Origin: Alteraurantiacibacter hainanensis
GTDB lineage: Bacteria; Pseudomonadota; Alphaproteobacteria; Sphingomonadales; Sphingomonadaceae
Length of the DNA: 64,000 nt
NCBI RefSeq assembly: GCF_036321025.1
Contig: NZ_JAZAPB010000001.1
Location: forward strand, 434,001 to 498,000
Reading direction: 5' to 3'
The notes beneath the pieces were generated by a model. The model was not told the origin of the DNA and made no database searches. It saw nothing but the letters and a program-made list of their open reading frames with translations. Both the position numbers and the translations under genes were made by a program. Below, piece by piece: positions 51,003 to 59,260 of this stretch (position 1 is the stretch's first letter; every line of letters starts with the position of its first letter).

Positions 51003-52085
51003 CTATTCCGCCGAAGCGGCCTTGAGTTCCGCGATAGAACTGGTTGCCACCACATCGCCTGCGACGAGTCCTTGGGCAATCACCGCGCGGCCTCCGGCAT
51101 CGGCCACCACCTCGACGGCGCGCGGCACGAACTCCTCGCCCTCGCGCAGGAATACGTGCGGTTCCCCGTCGATACGGCTGACGGCGGAAGAAGGTACCGA
51201 AACACCCTGGCCGGCCGCGGAACCGCTGATGGCGACCGTCACGTTCTGCCCCGCGACGAGCCCGGGTGCGGAGGAGATGCTGGCCACGGCCATGACCGAG
51301 CGCGTATCCATTTCGATTGACGGTGCGACCGAAAGTATCCGCCCGCCTACCGGCGCATCCTCGGGTCCACTGCCGGGCAGTTGCACTTCCACGCCCATGC
51401 CGGGGCGCACCTGCCGCGCCATGCGCTCGGGCAACTGAAGTTCGATGCGCAGCGGGCCGGACGCTTCCACGATGAAAGGCGCGGGGCCATTACCCACCAT
51501 CTCGCCTGTATCGATGCCGACGTGGGATACACGCCCGGCAATGGGCGCGCGCAAGGTCATGCTGCCATCCGGGCCGGTGCCGGTAAGAGCGACGAGGCGC
51601 TGTGCCTCGGCCACACTGGCGCGGGCCTGGGCGAGCCGGGCATTTGCCTCGTCCGCGCGGGCCTGCGCCACAATACCTTCCTCGGCAAGCTGCCGCATCC
51701 GGTCCGCCTGCGCTTCTGCCACCGTCAATTCAGCACGGGTTCGGGCAAGCTCGCCGCTGATTGCCACCGGCTCCGTCGCGCGCACCAGCGCCAGCGGATC
51801 GCCCCTGCGTACCGGCTGCCCTTCGATCACGTAAACCCTGATGGCAGCGCCCGGGTACGGAGACGTCACGGCGTGACGCGCGTCGGGGGGCAACATTATC
51901 CGCCCCGGAACGCTGCCAAGGGGTACGCCGCTAGCAACCTCGGCTTCGGCGGTCTCTATCGCGAGGCCAGTTCCCTCCTTCGCTTCATCCAAAGCTGCAC
52001 CTGCTTCGGGAACAGATTTCGAACAGGAGCACAGGCCAAGCGCAAGCAGCGCGGGAAGGATGAGAGAGCGAGCGGCGCGTTTCAT
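51003..52085 (-). CDS. czcB: RND periplasmic adaptor (membrane fusion protein), CzcB-like lipoprotein
   Basis: The 360-residue product has a lipoprotein signal (LILPALLALGLCSCSKS, lipobox LCSC), a barrel-sandwich/lipoyl part (GAAIRVYVIEGQPVRRGDPLA), a helical hairpin (AQADRMRQLAEEGIVAQARADEANARLAQARASV) and further beta domains (RIELQLPERMARQVRPGMGVEVQLP). It links CzcA to CzcC across the periplasm. It is the first gene of the operon and starts 113 bases from the divergent response regulator gene. Confidence 0.88.
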   Translation of the reverse strand: MKRAARSLILPALLALGLCSCSKSVPEAGAALDEAKEGTGLAIETAEAEVASGVPLGSVPGRIMLPPDARHAVTSPYPGAAIRVYVIEGQPVRRGDPLALVRATEPVAISGELARTRAELTVAEAQADRMRQLAEEGIVAQARADEANARLAQARASVAEAQRLVALTGTGPDGSMTLRAPIAGRVSHVGIDTGEMVGNGPAPFIVEASGPLRIELQLPERMARQVRPGMGVEVQLPGSGPEDAPVGGRILSVAPSIEMDTRSVMAVASISSAPGLVAGQNVTVAISGSAAGQGVSVPSSAVSRIDGEPHVFLREGEEFVPRAVEVVADAGGRAVIAQGLVAGDVVATSSIAELKAASAE

Positions 52086-52109
52086 GGGAGGCAGAAATGC
52101 ACTCCCAAG

Positions 52110-52149
52110 CTGACAACAACTTGTCAGTTTGCCAGCTTCTTGTCAGTTT
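52110..52149. promoter_or_regulatory. Candidate CzcR operator between czcCBA and czcRS
   Basis: CTGACAA-CAAC-TTGTCAG (52110-52127) is a perfect palindrome, and its right half returns as a direct repeat TTGTCAG (52140-52146; longer match CTTGTCAGTTT at 52120-52130 and 52139-52149). It is the only such structure in the 113-bp divergent promoter region, as expected for the OmpR-type regulator encoded next to it. Confidence 0.6.
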
Positions 52150-52198
52150 CGCGTCCTAGGCCATCGGGTATGAAACGCCCGCATCAGGAAGGCCGCCC

Positions 52199-52855
52199 AT
52201 GCGCGTGCTGCTTGTAGAAGACGATCCCGAGCTCGGCCAGAGGCTGGGCGATCGTCTGCGTGCCGCCAATTACGCGGTGGACCTGGCCACCAACCGCGCC
52301 GAAGGCGAGGACTGGCCCGATCTGAATACAATGGCCGCAATCATTCTCGACCTGGGCCTGCCCGATGGTGACGGGCTGGACCTGCTGCGTCACTGGCGCG
52401 CTCAGGGCGTAGACTGCCCGATCCTGATTCTCACGGCGCGCGGCAGTTGGCAGGACAAGGTTGAGGGCCTGAACCTGGGGGCAGACGATTTCCTGGTAAA
52501 ACCGGTGCGTTTCGAGGAATTGCAGGCGCGGCTTCAGGCGCTCTTCCGCCGCCAGATGGGCAAGCGGGACAACACGCTGAAAGCGGGCAGCCTGGTGCTC
52601 GACCCACTGGCTCGCACGGTGGACGACGATGGCGAACCAGTTTCGCTCAGCCGCCGGGAGTTCGGCCTGCTTCACCTGTTTATGCGGCGCGCGGGGCAAG
52701 TGCTGTCGCAGGGCGACATACTCGAGGATCTCTACGATCTCGACGCTGAGCGCGAAATCAACACCATCGAGGTGCTCGTGGGGCGTCTGCGCCGAAAGAT
52801 CGGGAAGCAGCGCATCACGACATTGCGCGGCATGGGATACCGATTCGAGGCATGA
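52199..52855 (+). CDS. OmpR-family response regulator
   Basis: The 218-residue protein has a receiver domain with the acidic pocket VEDD, the phosphorylated Asp51 in ILDLGLPDGDGL, the Thr/Ser in LTARG and Lys101 in FLVKPVRF, followed by a PhoB-type winged helix (LSRREFGLLHLFMRRAGQVLS, INTIEVLVGRLRRKIG, ITTLRGMGYRFEA). It is divergent from czcCBA and overlaps the kinase gene by four bases. It most likely activates the efflux operon when metal is sensed. Confidence 0.93.
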   Translation: MRVLLVEDDPELGQRLGDRLRAANYAVDLATNRAEGEDWPDLNTMAAIILDLGLPDGDGLDLLRHWRAQGVDCPILILTARGSWQDKVEGLNLGADDFLVKPVRFEELQARLQALFRRQMGKRDNTLKAGSLVLDPLARTVDDDGEPVSLSRREFGLLHLFMRRAGQVLSQGDILEDLYDLDAEREINTIEVLVGRLRRKIGKQRITTLRGMGYRFEA

Positions 52856-54219
52856 GCGAAGCGAACGCCCCTTCCTCCGGCAGCCTTAGGCTGCGGTTCC
52901 TGCTGGCAGTCACCTTGTGGGTAGCGCTGGGCATTGGCGGAATTTGGTTCACCGCAACACGCGTCTTTGCGACCCATATCGAGGATATGTACCACGAGGA
53001 ACTGGAGGTCCATGTCCGCGAACTGGCGCGGTTGACGCGGCTGGGTGCCGATGGCACGCCGTTACTCGATCGTCCGCTTTCCGACCCGCGCTACGAAGAG
53101 CCGCTTTCGGGCTTCTACTGGCAAGTAAGCGTGCCTGGACGGCCAGTTCTGAAATCGGGAAGCATGCTGTACGGCGGGCTGGACGACACTATTGCCCATT
53201 CGCCGGATATCGCACACGTCGTAGAGAATGGCCCCACCGGCCCCGCGATCACTTACGGACTGCTGGAGATCGCCTCGGGCGGCGAAGAACTGCACATTGT
53301 TATCGCAACCGACCAGAGCGAACTGGATGACGACATCGCAGCCTTCACGCGTGATCTAACGGTCTGGATGGCAAGCCTTGCTGCGCTGCTGCTGGCGACG
53401 GGGCTTGCGATCATCTCATTCGGCTTGCGCCCGCTCCATCGCCTCGGCGAAGGGATCGCCCGTTTGCGGGCTGCCAAGGCCGATCGGCTGGAAGGGCGCT
53501 ACCCAAGCGAGATCGCGCCGCTGGTGGGTGATCTCAATGAATACATCGCGCAGAACAGCGCCATCGTAGCGCGCTCACGCGTGCAGGCAGGCAACCTCGC
53601 CCATTCCCTGCGCACTCCGCTGGCGGTAATTGCCGATGAGGCAGAGCGACTGAGTGAGGGCGACACCTGTGCTTCAAGCGGGCGGGTATTGCTCCACCAG
53701 ACGGAAGCGATGCGGCAGCAGATCGAATACCAGTTGGCGCGCACCCGCTCTGCGATCGGTGTTCACGTACCGGGCAGCAAGACGATGCTTCCTGAACTGA
53801 TTATACCGATACTAAGTGCCATGCGTCGGCTCCATCCGGACAAGGAGTTCGATTTCGAGCCGCTCGACGCCCCGGCCTCGGTTTCGGCCGATCCCGCCAA
53901 TCTGTCAGAACTTCTTTCCATCCTTCTGGACAATGCCGGTAAGTGGGCCCGAACAAGGGTTTTCTTAAGTCTGGAAATCGAAGGCGATGACGAGTTTGAA
54001 ATCGAAGTCCGGGATGACGGACCAGGGATGACGCAAGGGCAAATTGAACGGGCCTACGAAATCGGCACCCGGTTCGATGAAAGTGTGCCTGGGTCTGGCC
54101 TCGGTTTGGCGATTGCGCGCAACCTTTGCGCCGATATGGGCATCGAACTTCAGCTATTCTCTGGACCTGACGGCCTAACGGCTCGCGTTACTTCTTCGGG
54201 TGCTCAAAGAAAGTCGTGA
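52852..54219 (+). CDS. Sensor histidine kinase
   Basis: The 455-residue kinase has two membrane helices (FLLAVTLWVALGIGGIWF and LTVWMASLAALLLATGLAIISF) around a periplasmic sensor of about 130 residues, a HAMP-like linker, the phosphoacceptor box NLAHSLRTPLAVI (His251), and an ATPase domain with LLDNAGKWA (N box; the motif has Ala-Gly where Asn-Ala is more usual), DDGPGM and GSGLGLAIARN. Its ATG overlaps the response regulator stop by four bases. It presumably senses periplasmic metal for the Czc pump. Confidence 0.92.
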   Translation: MSEANAPSSGSLRLRFLLAVTLWVALGIGGIWFTATRVFATHIEDMYHEELEVHVRELARLTRLGADGTPLLDRPLSDPRYEEPLSGFYWQVSVPGRPVLKSGSMLYGGLDDTIAHSPDIAHVVENGPTGPAITYGLLEIASGGEELHIVIATDQSELDDDIAAFTRDLTVWMASLAALLLATGLAIISFGLRPLHRLGEGIARLRAAKADRLEGRYPSEIAPLVGDLNEYIAQNSAIVARSRVQAGNLAHSLRTPLAVIADEAERLSEGDTCASSGRVLLHQTEAMRQQIEYQLARTRSAIGVHVPGSKTMLPELIIPILSAMRRLHPDKEFDFEPLDAPASVSADPANLSELLSILLDNAGKWARTRVFLSLEIEGDDEFEIEVRDDGPGMTQGQIERAYEIGTRFDESVPGSGLGLAIARNLCADMGIELQLFSGPDGLTARVTSSGAQRKS

Positions 54220-54221
54220 GA

Positions 54222-54303
54222 TGTCCGCAAATCGGGGCGTCACCTGCCGGAGAGCCATAGCGCGGCAAACATGACCGCTTGTAGGTGGAAAGCGGGATCG
54301 CTC
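54222..54303. repeat. Partial copy of the dispersed intergenic repeat (left of CPBP gene)
   Basis: TGTCCGCAAATCGGGGCGTC (54222-54241), followed by CACCTGCCGG, resembles 58608-58632. The part GTGGAAAGCGGGATCGCTCC (near 54284-54303) recalls the GTGGAAAGCGGA core of other copies. With the copy at 55041 it flanks the CPBP gene on both sides. Confidence 0.55.
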
Positions 54304-55017
54304 CTAGCTGGCGAGCGCGAGCCATGGCTGTGAAAGAAGGATAATTAGCATGTGGCAAAACACGACGGGCAAAAGGCTTCCTCGTCCGCTTTGAACCGAC
54401 CAGGCATAGAAAACACCGAGCATGAAAGTGCCAATGAGAGGCGAGAATGTCGCCCATACACCCTCGCCGACATAGCCAACGTGGATGGCTGCGAAGAGCA
54501 AGCCAGATAAGAATATCTGCGCGAGCCTAGGAATTCTGGCACGTGCCAATCGGATGAGCACGTATCCGCGAAATAGAACCTCCTGTGTCCAGGCGTCGGT
54601 AGCAGGAATGGCGGACAGGATCAGATTTACCGAAGATGCCTCCCACACCCGCTCGGGCTGAGGGAGATACACAAGCACTGCGGTGCCAACATGTATGGCT
54701 GTCGCAATTAGAGCAATCGTCCAGGCCTGGCGGGTGGAACGCGAGAATGTCTTGCTGATTGCGAAGCGCAGACTCGTCAATCCAATTAAGTATGCGCCCA
54801 GCAACACGAGTGACAGCTGGACCAAGGCGCCCACCAAAAAGCCGCTGCCAACAGTTCTTTGGGCCGAGGGCCAGCTCTCCGGAAAAACGAACGACAAGTC
54901 GATTGTTTCGACCGCAGCGATGCTGACAACGATGTATGCGGCGGCAACCGTTGTCACCTCCGCCACAGCCAAGAACGGACTTGGTGGTCGCACGACTTTC
55001 ATGCCGCCTTGTGTCAT
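54304..55017 (-). CDS. CPBP-family intramembrane protease-like protein
   Basis: The 237-residue protein has about eight membrane helices and the CPBP (type II CAAX protease/bacteriocin-processing) region: TQEVLFRGYVLIRLA and FAAIHVGYVGEG, followed by HMLIILL. Active members have EExxxR in the first motif; here it is QExxxR (Gln first). The second, FxxxH, motif is intact. The ATG at 55017 lies just after repeat copy A, and the gene is bounded by repeats on both sides, which suggests insertion. Whether it is catalytic is uncertain. Confidence 0.75.
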   Translation of the reverse strand: MTQGGMKVVRPPSPFLAVAEVTTVAAAYIVVSIAAVETIDLSFVFPESWPSAQRTVGSGFLVGALVQLSLVLLGAYLIGLTSLRFAISKTFSRSTRQAWTIALIATAIHVGTAVLVYLPQPERVWEASSVNLILSAIPATDAWTQEVLFRGYVLIRLARARIPRLAQIFLSGLLFAAIHVGYVGEGVWATFSPLIGTFMLGVFYAWSVQSGRGSLLPVVFCHMLIILLSQPWLALAS

Positions 55018-55040
55018 TTGATTACAATGTCCTCTAGCTG

Positions 55041-55148
55041 GTCGTTACCGGCTGATCCCGTTTCTAGCCAGGACGGCAGCAAGCAGACGGTCGGCTATCA
55101 GTGATGCCGCCGCGTGGCGACAGGGGCCGCTTTTGGATCGATAGCGGA
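55041..55148. repeat. Dispersed intergenic repeat, copy A (about 108 bp)
   Basis: Aligned by eye with 58621-58729, it shares long blocks such as CCAGGACGG-AGCAAGCAGAC-GTCGGCTATCAG and GGGGCCGCTTTTGG, with scattered mismatches. It lies between CPBP and the homocysteine methyltransferase gene and has no coding signal. Confidence 0.8.
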
Positions 55149-55265
55149 GGTTCCGGTCCTGGCGGCACACAGGGTTGTAACCAAGACCTTTTAGACCGAG
55201 AAAACGCCATCCACGCTCAAACTGACGCCGACGCAAAATCTTGGCCGGCGTCAGTCAGGTGCATA

Positions 55266-56216
55266 TCAACAAACGGGCTGCTCGAAGATCAGTTCTGCGG
55301 AAACGCAGCGCACATGTCGAGTGTCGGTGCCACAACAACCGCCGACAACCCTAAGGTTGGGCAGCAGTCCTGCCAGATCGCCATGCAGCAAGCCGAATTC
55401 CTCCGGATCGCCTTGGTCGAGTTCTTCGGCACCGTCCAGCTCCTCATGACTCAGGCGCGAGGCATTGGCCCGCAGTCCGCCGATGCGTTCGATCCAGCGT
55501 TCCTCGCTGGCAATCGCATTACGGAAGTGGTCCGGGTGAGCGCAGTTGATCATGTAGTAGGCGGGCGCACCGCCGGTCGCCGCGTCGACGGCCTCGATCG
55601 CTTCGCCCAGCAGGTCACCCGTCGGTAGGAGGCCATCGGTTTCCACGGTGAACGAGACGACCACCGGCAGGCCGACGGAGACGGCATCGGCGACTATGCC
55701 CACAGCTTCACCGATGTTGGTGATGGTGATCGCGGAGATCATGTCGACACCGGCGTTCGCAAGCGCCTCTATCTGCGGACGATGCAGGTCCGCCGCGTGC
55801 TGCGCGCTGGGTACTTCTCCCGGGCGGTAGCCGTCGCCGGCCGGTCCGACCACGCCGTTGACGAGGATCGGATCGACGCGCGACTGCCATCGCTCGCGGA
55901 CTTGGTTTGCGAATTCGACCGAGCGACCGGTCATGGCGAGCAGTTCGTGCTCGCTCACACCGAGCCGTTCGGCCCACACGGTGCATCCACGCCAGGTCGT
56001 GGTGTCGAGCACGAACCCTGTTCGGGCTTGCTCTGCGAGAGCCAGGAAGTCGTCGAAGTACCTGTCGAGAGCCGCTCTTGCGGCAGAATCGTCGATTACC
56101 GCCAATGCAGCGAATTCCGGAGCTTCGAAACCCTGCTGGAAGAACAGCCAGGTTTCCAGTCCGCCGTCGGTAAGGAATGGCTTCCTCGTCTTCATCAATT
56201 GCTCAAAAGCTGACAC
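55266..56216 (-). CDS. Homocysteine S-methyltransferase family protein
   Basis: The 316-residue product has the TIM-barrel homocysteine-binding domain: FLTDGGLETWLFFQQG at the start, VNGVVGPAGDGY, and the zinc ligands in YMINCAHPDHF and VVGGCCGTDTRHV. Members move a methyl group from S-methylmethionine, betaine or similar donors to homocysteine or another thiol. The start is GTG at 56216, with AGGAG seven bases upstream; the frame is open to 56330. It is divergent from a TetR-family gene. Confidence 0.87.
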   Translation of the reverse strand: MSAFEQLMKTRKPFLTDGGLETWLFFQQGFEAPEFAALAVIDDSAARAALDRYFDDFLALAEQARTGFVLDTTTWRGCTVWAERLGVSEHELLAMTGRSVEFANQVRERWQSRVDPILVNGVVGPAGDGYRPGEVPSAQHAADLHRPQIEALANAGVDMISAITITNIGEAVGIVADAVSVGLPVVVSFTVETDGLLPTGDLLGEAIEAVDAATGGAPAYYMINCAHPDHFRNAIASEERWIERIGGLRANASRLSHEELDGAEELDQGDPEEFGLLHGDLAGLLPNLRVVGGCCGTDTRHVRCVSAELIFEQPVC

Positions 56217-56429
56217 CTTCAATCTCCTTTCTTCCGATTCCTGTGTGAGGCGATGATGAAGGGCCGGGCGGGTCCGGCCTAGCCGACCCGTGGTACACTG
56301 CGGCAATTTTTGAAAATCTCGATGATACAATGCCTTGACAATCGACCGGCAGGCCCCGGCGCTATCGCTTGGGCAAAAACCGTACCGCGAGTACAGTAGG
56401 AGCCAGCACTGCTATTGAGGGAGGGCGAC

Positions 56430-57047
56430 GTGGCGCGCGGCTACGATACTCGCGAGAAGATCATGGATGTGGCCCAGGAGGCCATTCTCGCCAAGGGATT
56501 CGACGCCACGTCGATCGAGGAAATCGTGGCCAGCGCCGAGATCACCAAGAGCGGCTTCTTCTACCATTTCAAGGACAAGAATGCCCTGGCGCACGCCCTG
56601 ATCGAACGGCACATCCTGATCGAGGACGACTTGTTCGACGGCCTGTTCGACCGCGCAAGGGAACTGAGCGACGATCCCCTGCAGGTCATGCTGATCGGCC
56701 TGAAACTGCTGGCCGAGTTGATTGAGGACATGCCGGGCGGCCATCCTGGCTGCATCGTTGCCACTGCGGCCTATCAGGATCGCCTGTTCGACCGCAGCGT
56801 GCGCGAGGCCAACAAGCGCGCCGTGCTGGGATGGAGAAGCCGGTTCAAGCGCATGTTTGAAGAAATAGATCAGGTCTACACGGCCAACGACGACGTCGAT
56901 CGACGTGCCCTCGCGGACATGGTCAGCACGCTGCTGGAGGGCGGCATCGTCGTCGCGCGGGCGCTCGATGAACCGCTGATCACATCGCAGCAGGTCAATC
57001 TCCTGCGATCCTACGTGAAGCTGCTTTATCAACCGGGTCTGAACTGA
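56430..57047 (+). CDS. TetR-family transcriptional regulator
   Basis: The 205-residue protein has the TetR N-terminal helix-turn-helix (YDTREKIMDVAQEAILAKGFDATSIEEIVASAEITKSGFFYHFKDKNAL, read in parts: TSIEEIVASAEITKSGFFYHF) and a helical ligand domain with a TetR_C-like HPGCIVATAAYQDRLFD. It starts with GTG at 56430, with GGAGG five bases upstream. It is divergent from the homocysteine methyltransferase gene and may control it. Confidence 0.88.
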   Translation: MARGYDTREKIMDVAQEAILAKGFDATSIEEIVASAEITKSGFFYHFKDKNALAHALIERHILIEDDLFDGLFDRARELSDDPLQVMLIGLKLLAELIEDMPGGHPGCIVATAAYQDRLFDRSVREANKRAVLGWRSRFKRMFEEIDQVYTANDDVDRRALADMVSTLLEGGIVVARALDEPLITSQQVNLLRSYVKLLYQPGLN

Positions 57048-57151
57048 GCACCCTGAGAGCCCATGTGGGTCGTTAGCGGCTGGATCGGTTTCGGTGCGAA
57101 CCGCGGCAAAGCTGCCAGTCGGCTTTCAGGCAATCGTCCACGGCTACGCAA

Positions 57152-57180
57152 GGTCCGCAAATGGGTGGAAAGCGGACATT
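57152..57180. repeat. AGCGGACATT-type intergenic repeat unit
   Basis: GGTCCGCAAATGGGTGGAAA continues to AGCGGACATT. GTCCGC (57153-57158) and GCGGAC (57172-57177) form an inverted repeat. It matches 28331-28359 at 24 of 29 positions. It lies in the gap between the TetR and lipoprotein genes. Confidence 0.75.
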
Positions 57181-57338
57181 CACTTCCTGGGACAAAGTCC
57201 TTTGGCGTTGGCTTCGTGGCCTCCCTCTCTTGGATTAGTCAAACCCTATAGCCTTGCGCATTCTATGCTCGCCAGTCATGCTGACCGGACTGGAACAATA
57301 GTCTCGAATTTTTGGTCCAATTAGACAGGGGGGAATTT

Positions 57339-57755
57339 ATGAAGAAGATTGTATTAGTAGCTGCCGGATTGGCGCTGGTTGGATGTTCTGGGGCGGATGA
57401 AGCTGAAACAGCCCCAGAAGAAGAGATGGTCGCAGTCGAAGAAGTCTCTCCAAGCGATCCTTCCGCTTGGATGACAGCTGACGAGGTCGCGGGTTCTTAT
57501 TCGCTGGTTTACGACGATGGGACAGAGGGTGTTCTCAATCTCAGGGCAGATGGCACAAGCGATGGAGTTATCGGCGGTGAAGATTTCGCCGCTACCTTTA
57601 CGGTTACGGCTCCCGGCACAGTTTGCTATGAGAATCTTGAAGGTGAAATTGGCCTTCCTCCACAGTGCTGGGTTAACTCCGCCGCCGAAGCAGATGGCAC
57701 GTGGACTGCGACTGGAGACGATGGAACGACCGTAGTGGTCACACCGATCGAATAG
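57339..57755 (+). CDS. Small acidic lipoprotein of unknown function
   Basis: The 138-residue product has a lipoprotein signal (MKKIVLVAAGLALVGCSG, lipobox LVGC), an acidic linker (DEAETAPEEEMVAVEEV) and a small beta domain (WMTADEVAGSYSLVYDDGTEG, ADGTWTATGDDGTTVVV) with two cysteines. GGGG lies nine bases before the ATG; the frame opens at 57312. A classic terminator follows. I do not recognise the family. Confidence 0.75.
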   Translation: MKKIVLVAAGLALVGCSGADEAETAPEEEMVAVEEVSPSDPSAWMTADEVAGSYSLVYDDGTEGVLNLRADGTSDGVIGGEDFAATFTVTAPGTVCYENLEGEIGLPPQCWVNSAAEADGTWTATGDDGTTVVVTPIE

Positions 57756-57780
57756 TGTTCGTATAGGCGAATATCATGCG

Positions 57781-57815
57781 AGGGACCGGAGGCTTGTTTT
57801 TCCGGTCCCTTTTTC
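57781..57815 (+). terminator. Rho-independent terminator after the lipoprotein gene
   Basis: AGGGACCGGA (57781-57790) pairs perfectly with TCCGGTCCCT (57801-57810) around a 10-base loop and is followed by TTTTCTTG. It lies 25 bases past the stop codon. Confidence 0.9.
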
Positions 57816-57941
57816 TTGTCAGGAGATAGCCGCTGGCATGAAATTGCGAGTGACCACACCTGGATGGGGAGCGGGCCTTAACCTGCTGTCTGCACCAGCT
57901 GCTGGCGACGTGGCACGATGCGACCTATTGGTCTTTCGCGG

Positions 57942-58322
57942 TTACTTCCTAGCTCTAGGCGTCGAAACCATGTTTACAGCAAGGCTTCGAGGGAATTCTT
58001 CACTTGAGAATAGGGCTTCCCTGATTTCTGCGAGTTGCAAGTCTGCATCTTGCCAGGACTCCTGACGGCAGAGGCGAGAATCTGGATACATCTTGACAGG
58101 TCCTTCAATCCGATTCGGGCACAGCCTTCGGACAGCCCTATCAATGCGCGCGCGAAGGCGCTGCATATCTTGATTATCTGCGAGGTTGAGGTCCGCAAGA
58201 CTTACCACGATTGATCGCGATGCATCTTCGCGGGGGACGAAGTCTTTTGCGCTCGCGTCCAAAGTCATGCCAAGCGAAGCGATAAGCGCAGCGGCGATGA
58301 AGCCTTTGGCGACGTGTAACAT
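57942..58322 (-). CDS. UrcA-family exported protein
   Basis: The 126-residue product has a signal peptide (FIAAALIASLGMTLDASA) and the UrcA-type domain: RSIVVSLADLNLADNQDMQRL, RARIDRAVRRLC and a second Cys in SRLC. The pair of cysteines probably forms a disulfide. UrcA proteins are common in Sphingomonadales and Caulobacterales but their role is unknown. GAGGA lies seven bases before the ATG. Confidence 0.8.
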   Translation of the reverse strand: MLHVAKGFIAAALIASLGMTLDASAKDFVPREDASRSIVVSLADLNLADNQDMQRLRARIDRAVRRLCPNRIEGPVKMYPDSRLCRQESWQDADLQLAEIREALFSSEEFPRSLAVNMVSTPRARK

Positions 58323-58620
58323 GGGGTTTTCCTCAAATGTTTAGATCGAGCAATCTGCACATTCTTTATTGAGGAATTGAGCGGGGGAATCCTGATCTCG
58401 TCCTGATGTTTTCCTGAGGGAAATTTGATTAATCGCGTGACACGCCCGAGTTTGGGTGTCGCCGGGCCACTGGGTATAGCGATGGTTCTCGCACCCTCTG
58501 TGAAACGCCGCTTCGTCCATCCGTGCTTAGTAGACTGCCACTCTCCCGGCAGGCCAATCATGCTCACGCGTGCATCCTGACAAACAATGGACTGAAGAGT
58601 CCGCCGATGTCCGCAATCGG
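58323..58620. other. Intergenic region upstream of the UrcA gene
   Basis: About 300 bases hold the UrcA promoter and run into repeat copy B. The last bases (TGTCCGCAATCGGG at 58608-58621) already belong to the repeat family. No gene could be supported. Confidence 0.5.
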
Positions 58621-58729
58621 GTCGTCACCGGCGGGATCGTTTCTGGGCCAGGACGGTAGCAAGCAGACAGTCGGCTATCAGCTATGCCGCAGCGCTGCGA
58701 TAGGGGCCGCTTTTGGGTGAAAAGTGGAA
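58621..58729. repeat. Dispersed intergenic repeat, copy B (about 109 bp)
   Basis: It is the counterpart of 55041-55148. Its right end GGGTGAAAAGTGGAACTCGC also matches GGGTGAAAAGCGGAACTCTC at 46579, just downstream of the integrase core. So one junction of the repeat borders the copy of the czcC flank. Confidence 0.8.
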
Positions 58730-58786
58730 CTCGCTTGAATCTGCAGCGCGTTCAACGACATCGATGGGCAGGTGGACTGCGCGTCG

Positions 58787-58925
58787 CTAGTATTCAAGAC
58801 ATAGCTCGTGGCTAACGATCCGCAACTTGGCAAAAGCCCGGGGTGCTTCGGCGCGTGCTTCAACTTCTGTACTGAAGGCATCGCCCGTCATGCGCAAAGC
58901 CAACAGCAGATCGGCAACGGCGTGG
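58787..58925 (-). pseudogene. Remnant of a czcC-like 3' end
   Basis: Read on the minus strand, ADLLLALRMTGDAFSTEVE and ARAEAPRAFAKLRIVSHELC, ending LEY, correspond to ADLLLAERMTHDAFIMEVE, ARAQAQRAITQLRIDSHELW and LAD at the end of the intact CzcC (46656). Even the stop codon position is conserved. The match continues downstream across the gene end into the intergenic flank and fades upstream after about 45 codons. There is no start codon region or rest of the gene. Confidence 0.8.
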
Positions 58926-59034
58926 AATTTGCCGCGCCAGTTGAAGATTGCCATGCATCCCGTGAAATTCGCGATCCGCATAGTCAGCAAGTTCCCACTG
59001 TTGTATTTGGGCGAACGCATTAAGATCGGGGGCC

Positions 59035-59127
59035 ATGATACTTATTTCGATCGCCATTGCCGTTATGCTGCTGGCATCGACTATCGCAGTCACTACGAAG
59101 TCTTGCGCACCCCGTCGGGCCGGATGA
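59035..59127 (+). CDS. Possible 30-residue hydrophobic peptide
   Basis: The frame encodes MILISIAIAVMLLASTIAV plus a short tail TTKSCAPRRAG. CGGGGG lies just upstream. It has one transmembrane-like helix and a basic C-terminus. It may be a chance frame; nothing else supports it, and it lies in the leader of the TIR gene. Confidence 0.2.
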   Translation: MILISIAIAVMLLASTIAVTTKSCAPRRAG

Positions 59128-59260
59128 CGCACGTGCGCTTTTTCCCGCGAATGCGAATCATGCTGATGCACACCGCGGCGCTGTTCTCCCCCCTCGGCCG
59201 CACCGCATCCACGACTTACATGCACGAGGAAAAGTTCTGGCATTTGCGAAGCAAGAATCG

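Noticed and set aside
56382..56394. GTAC-N5-GTAC as a TetR operator
   Set aside because: The arms are only four bases and the site could be chance; no second copy near the divergent gene.
57838..58065. 75-codon plus-strand frame after the terminator
   Set aside because: It has a fair ribosome binding site but runs antisense into the UrcA gene and lacks any known motif.
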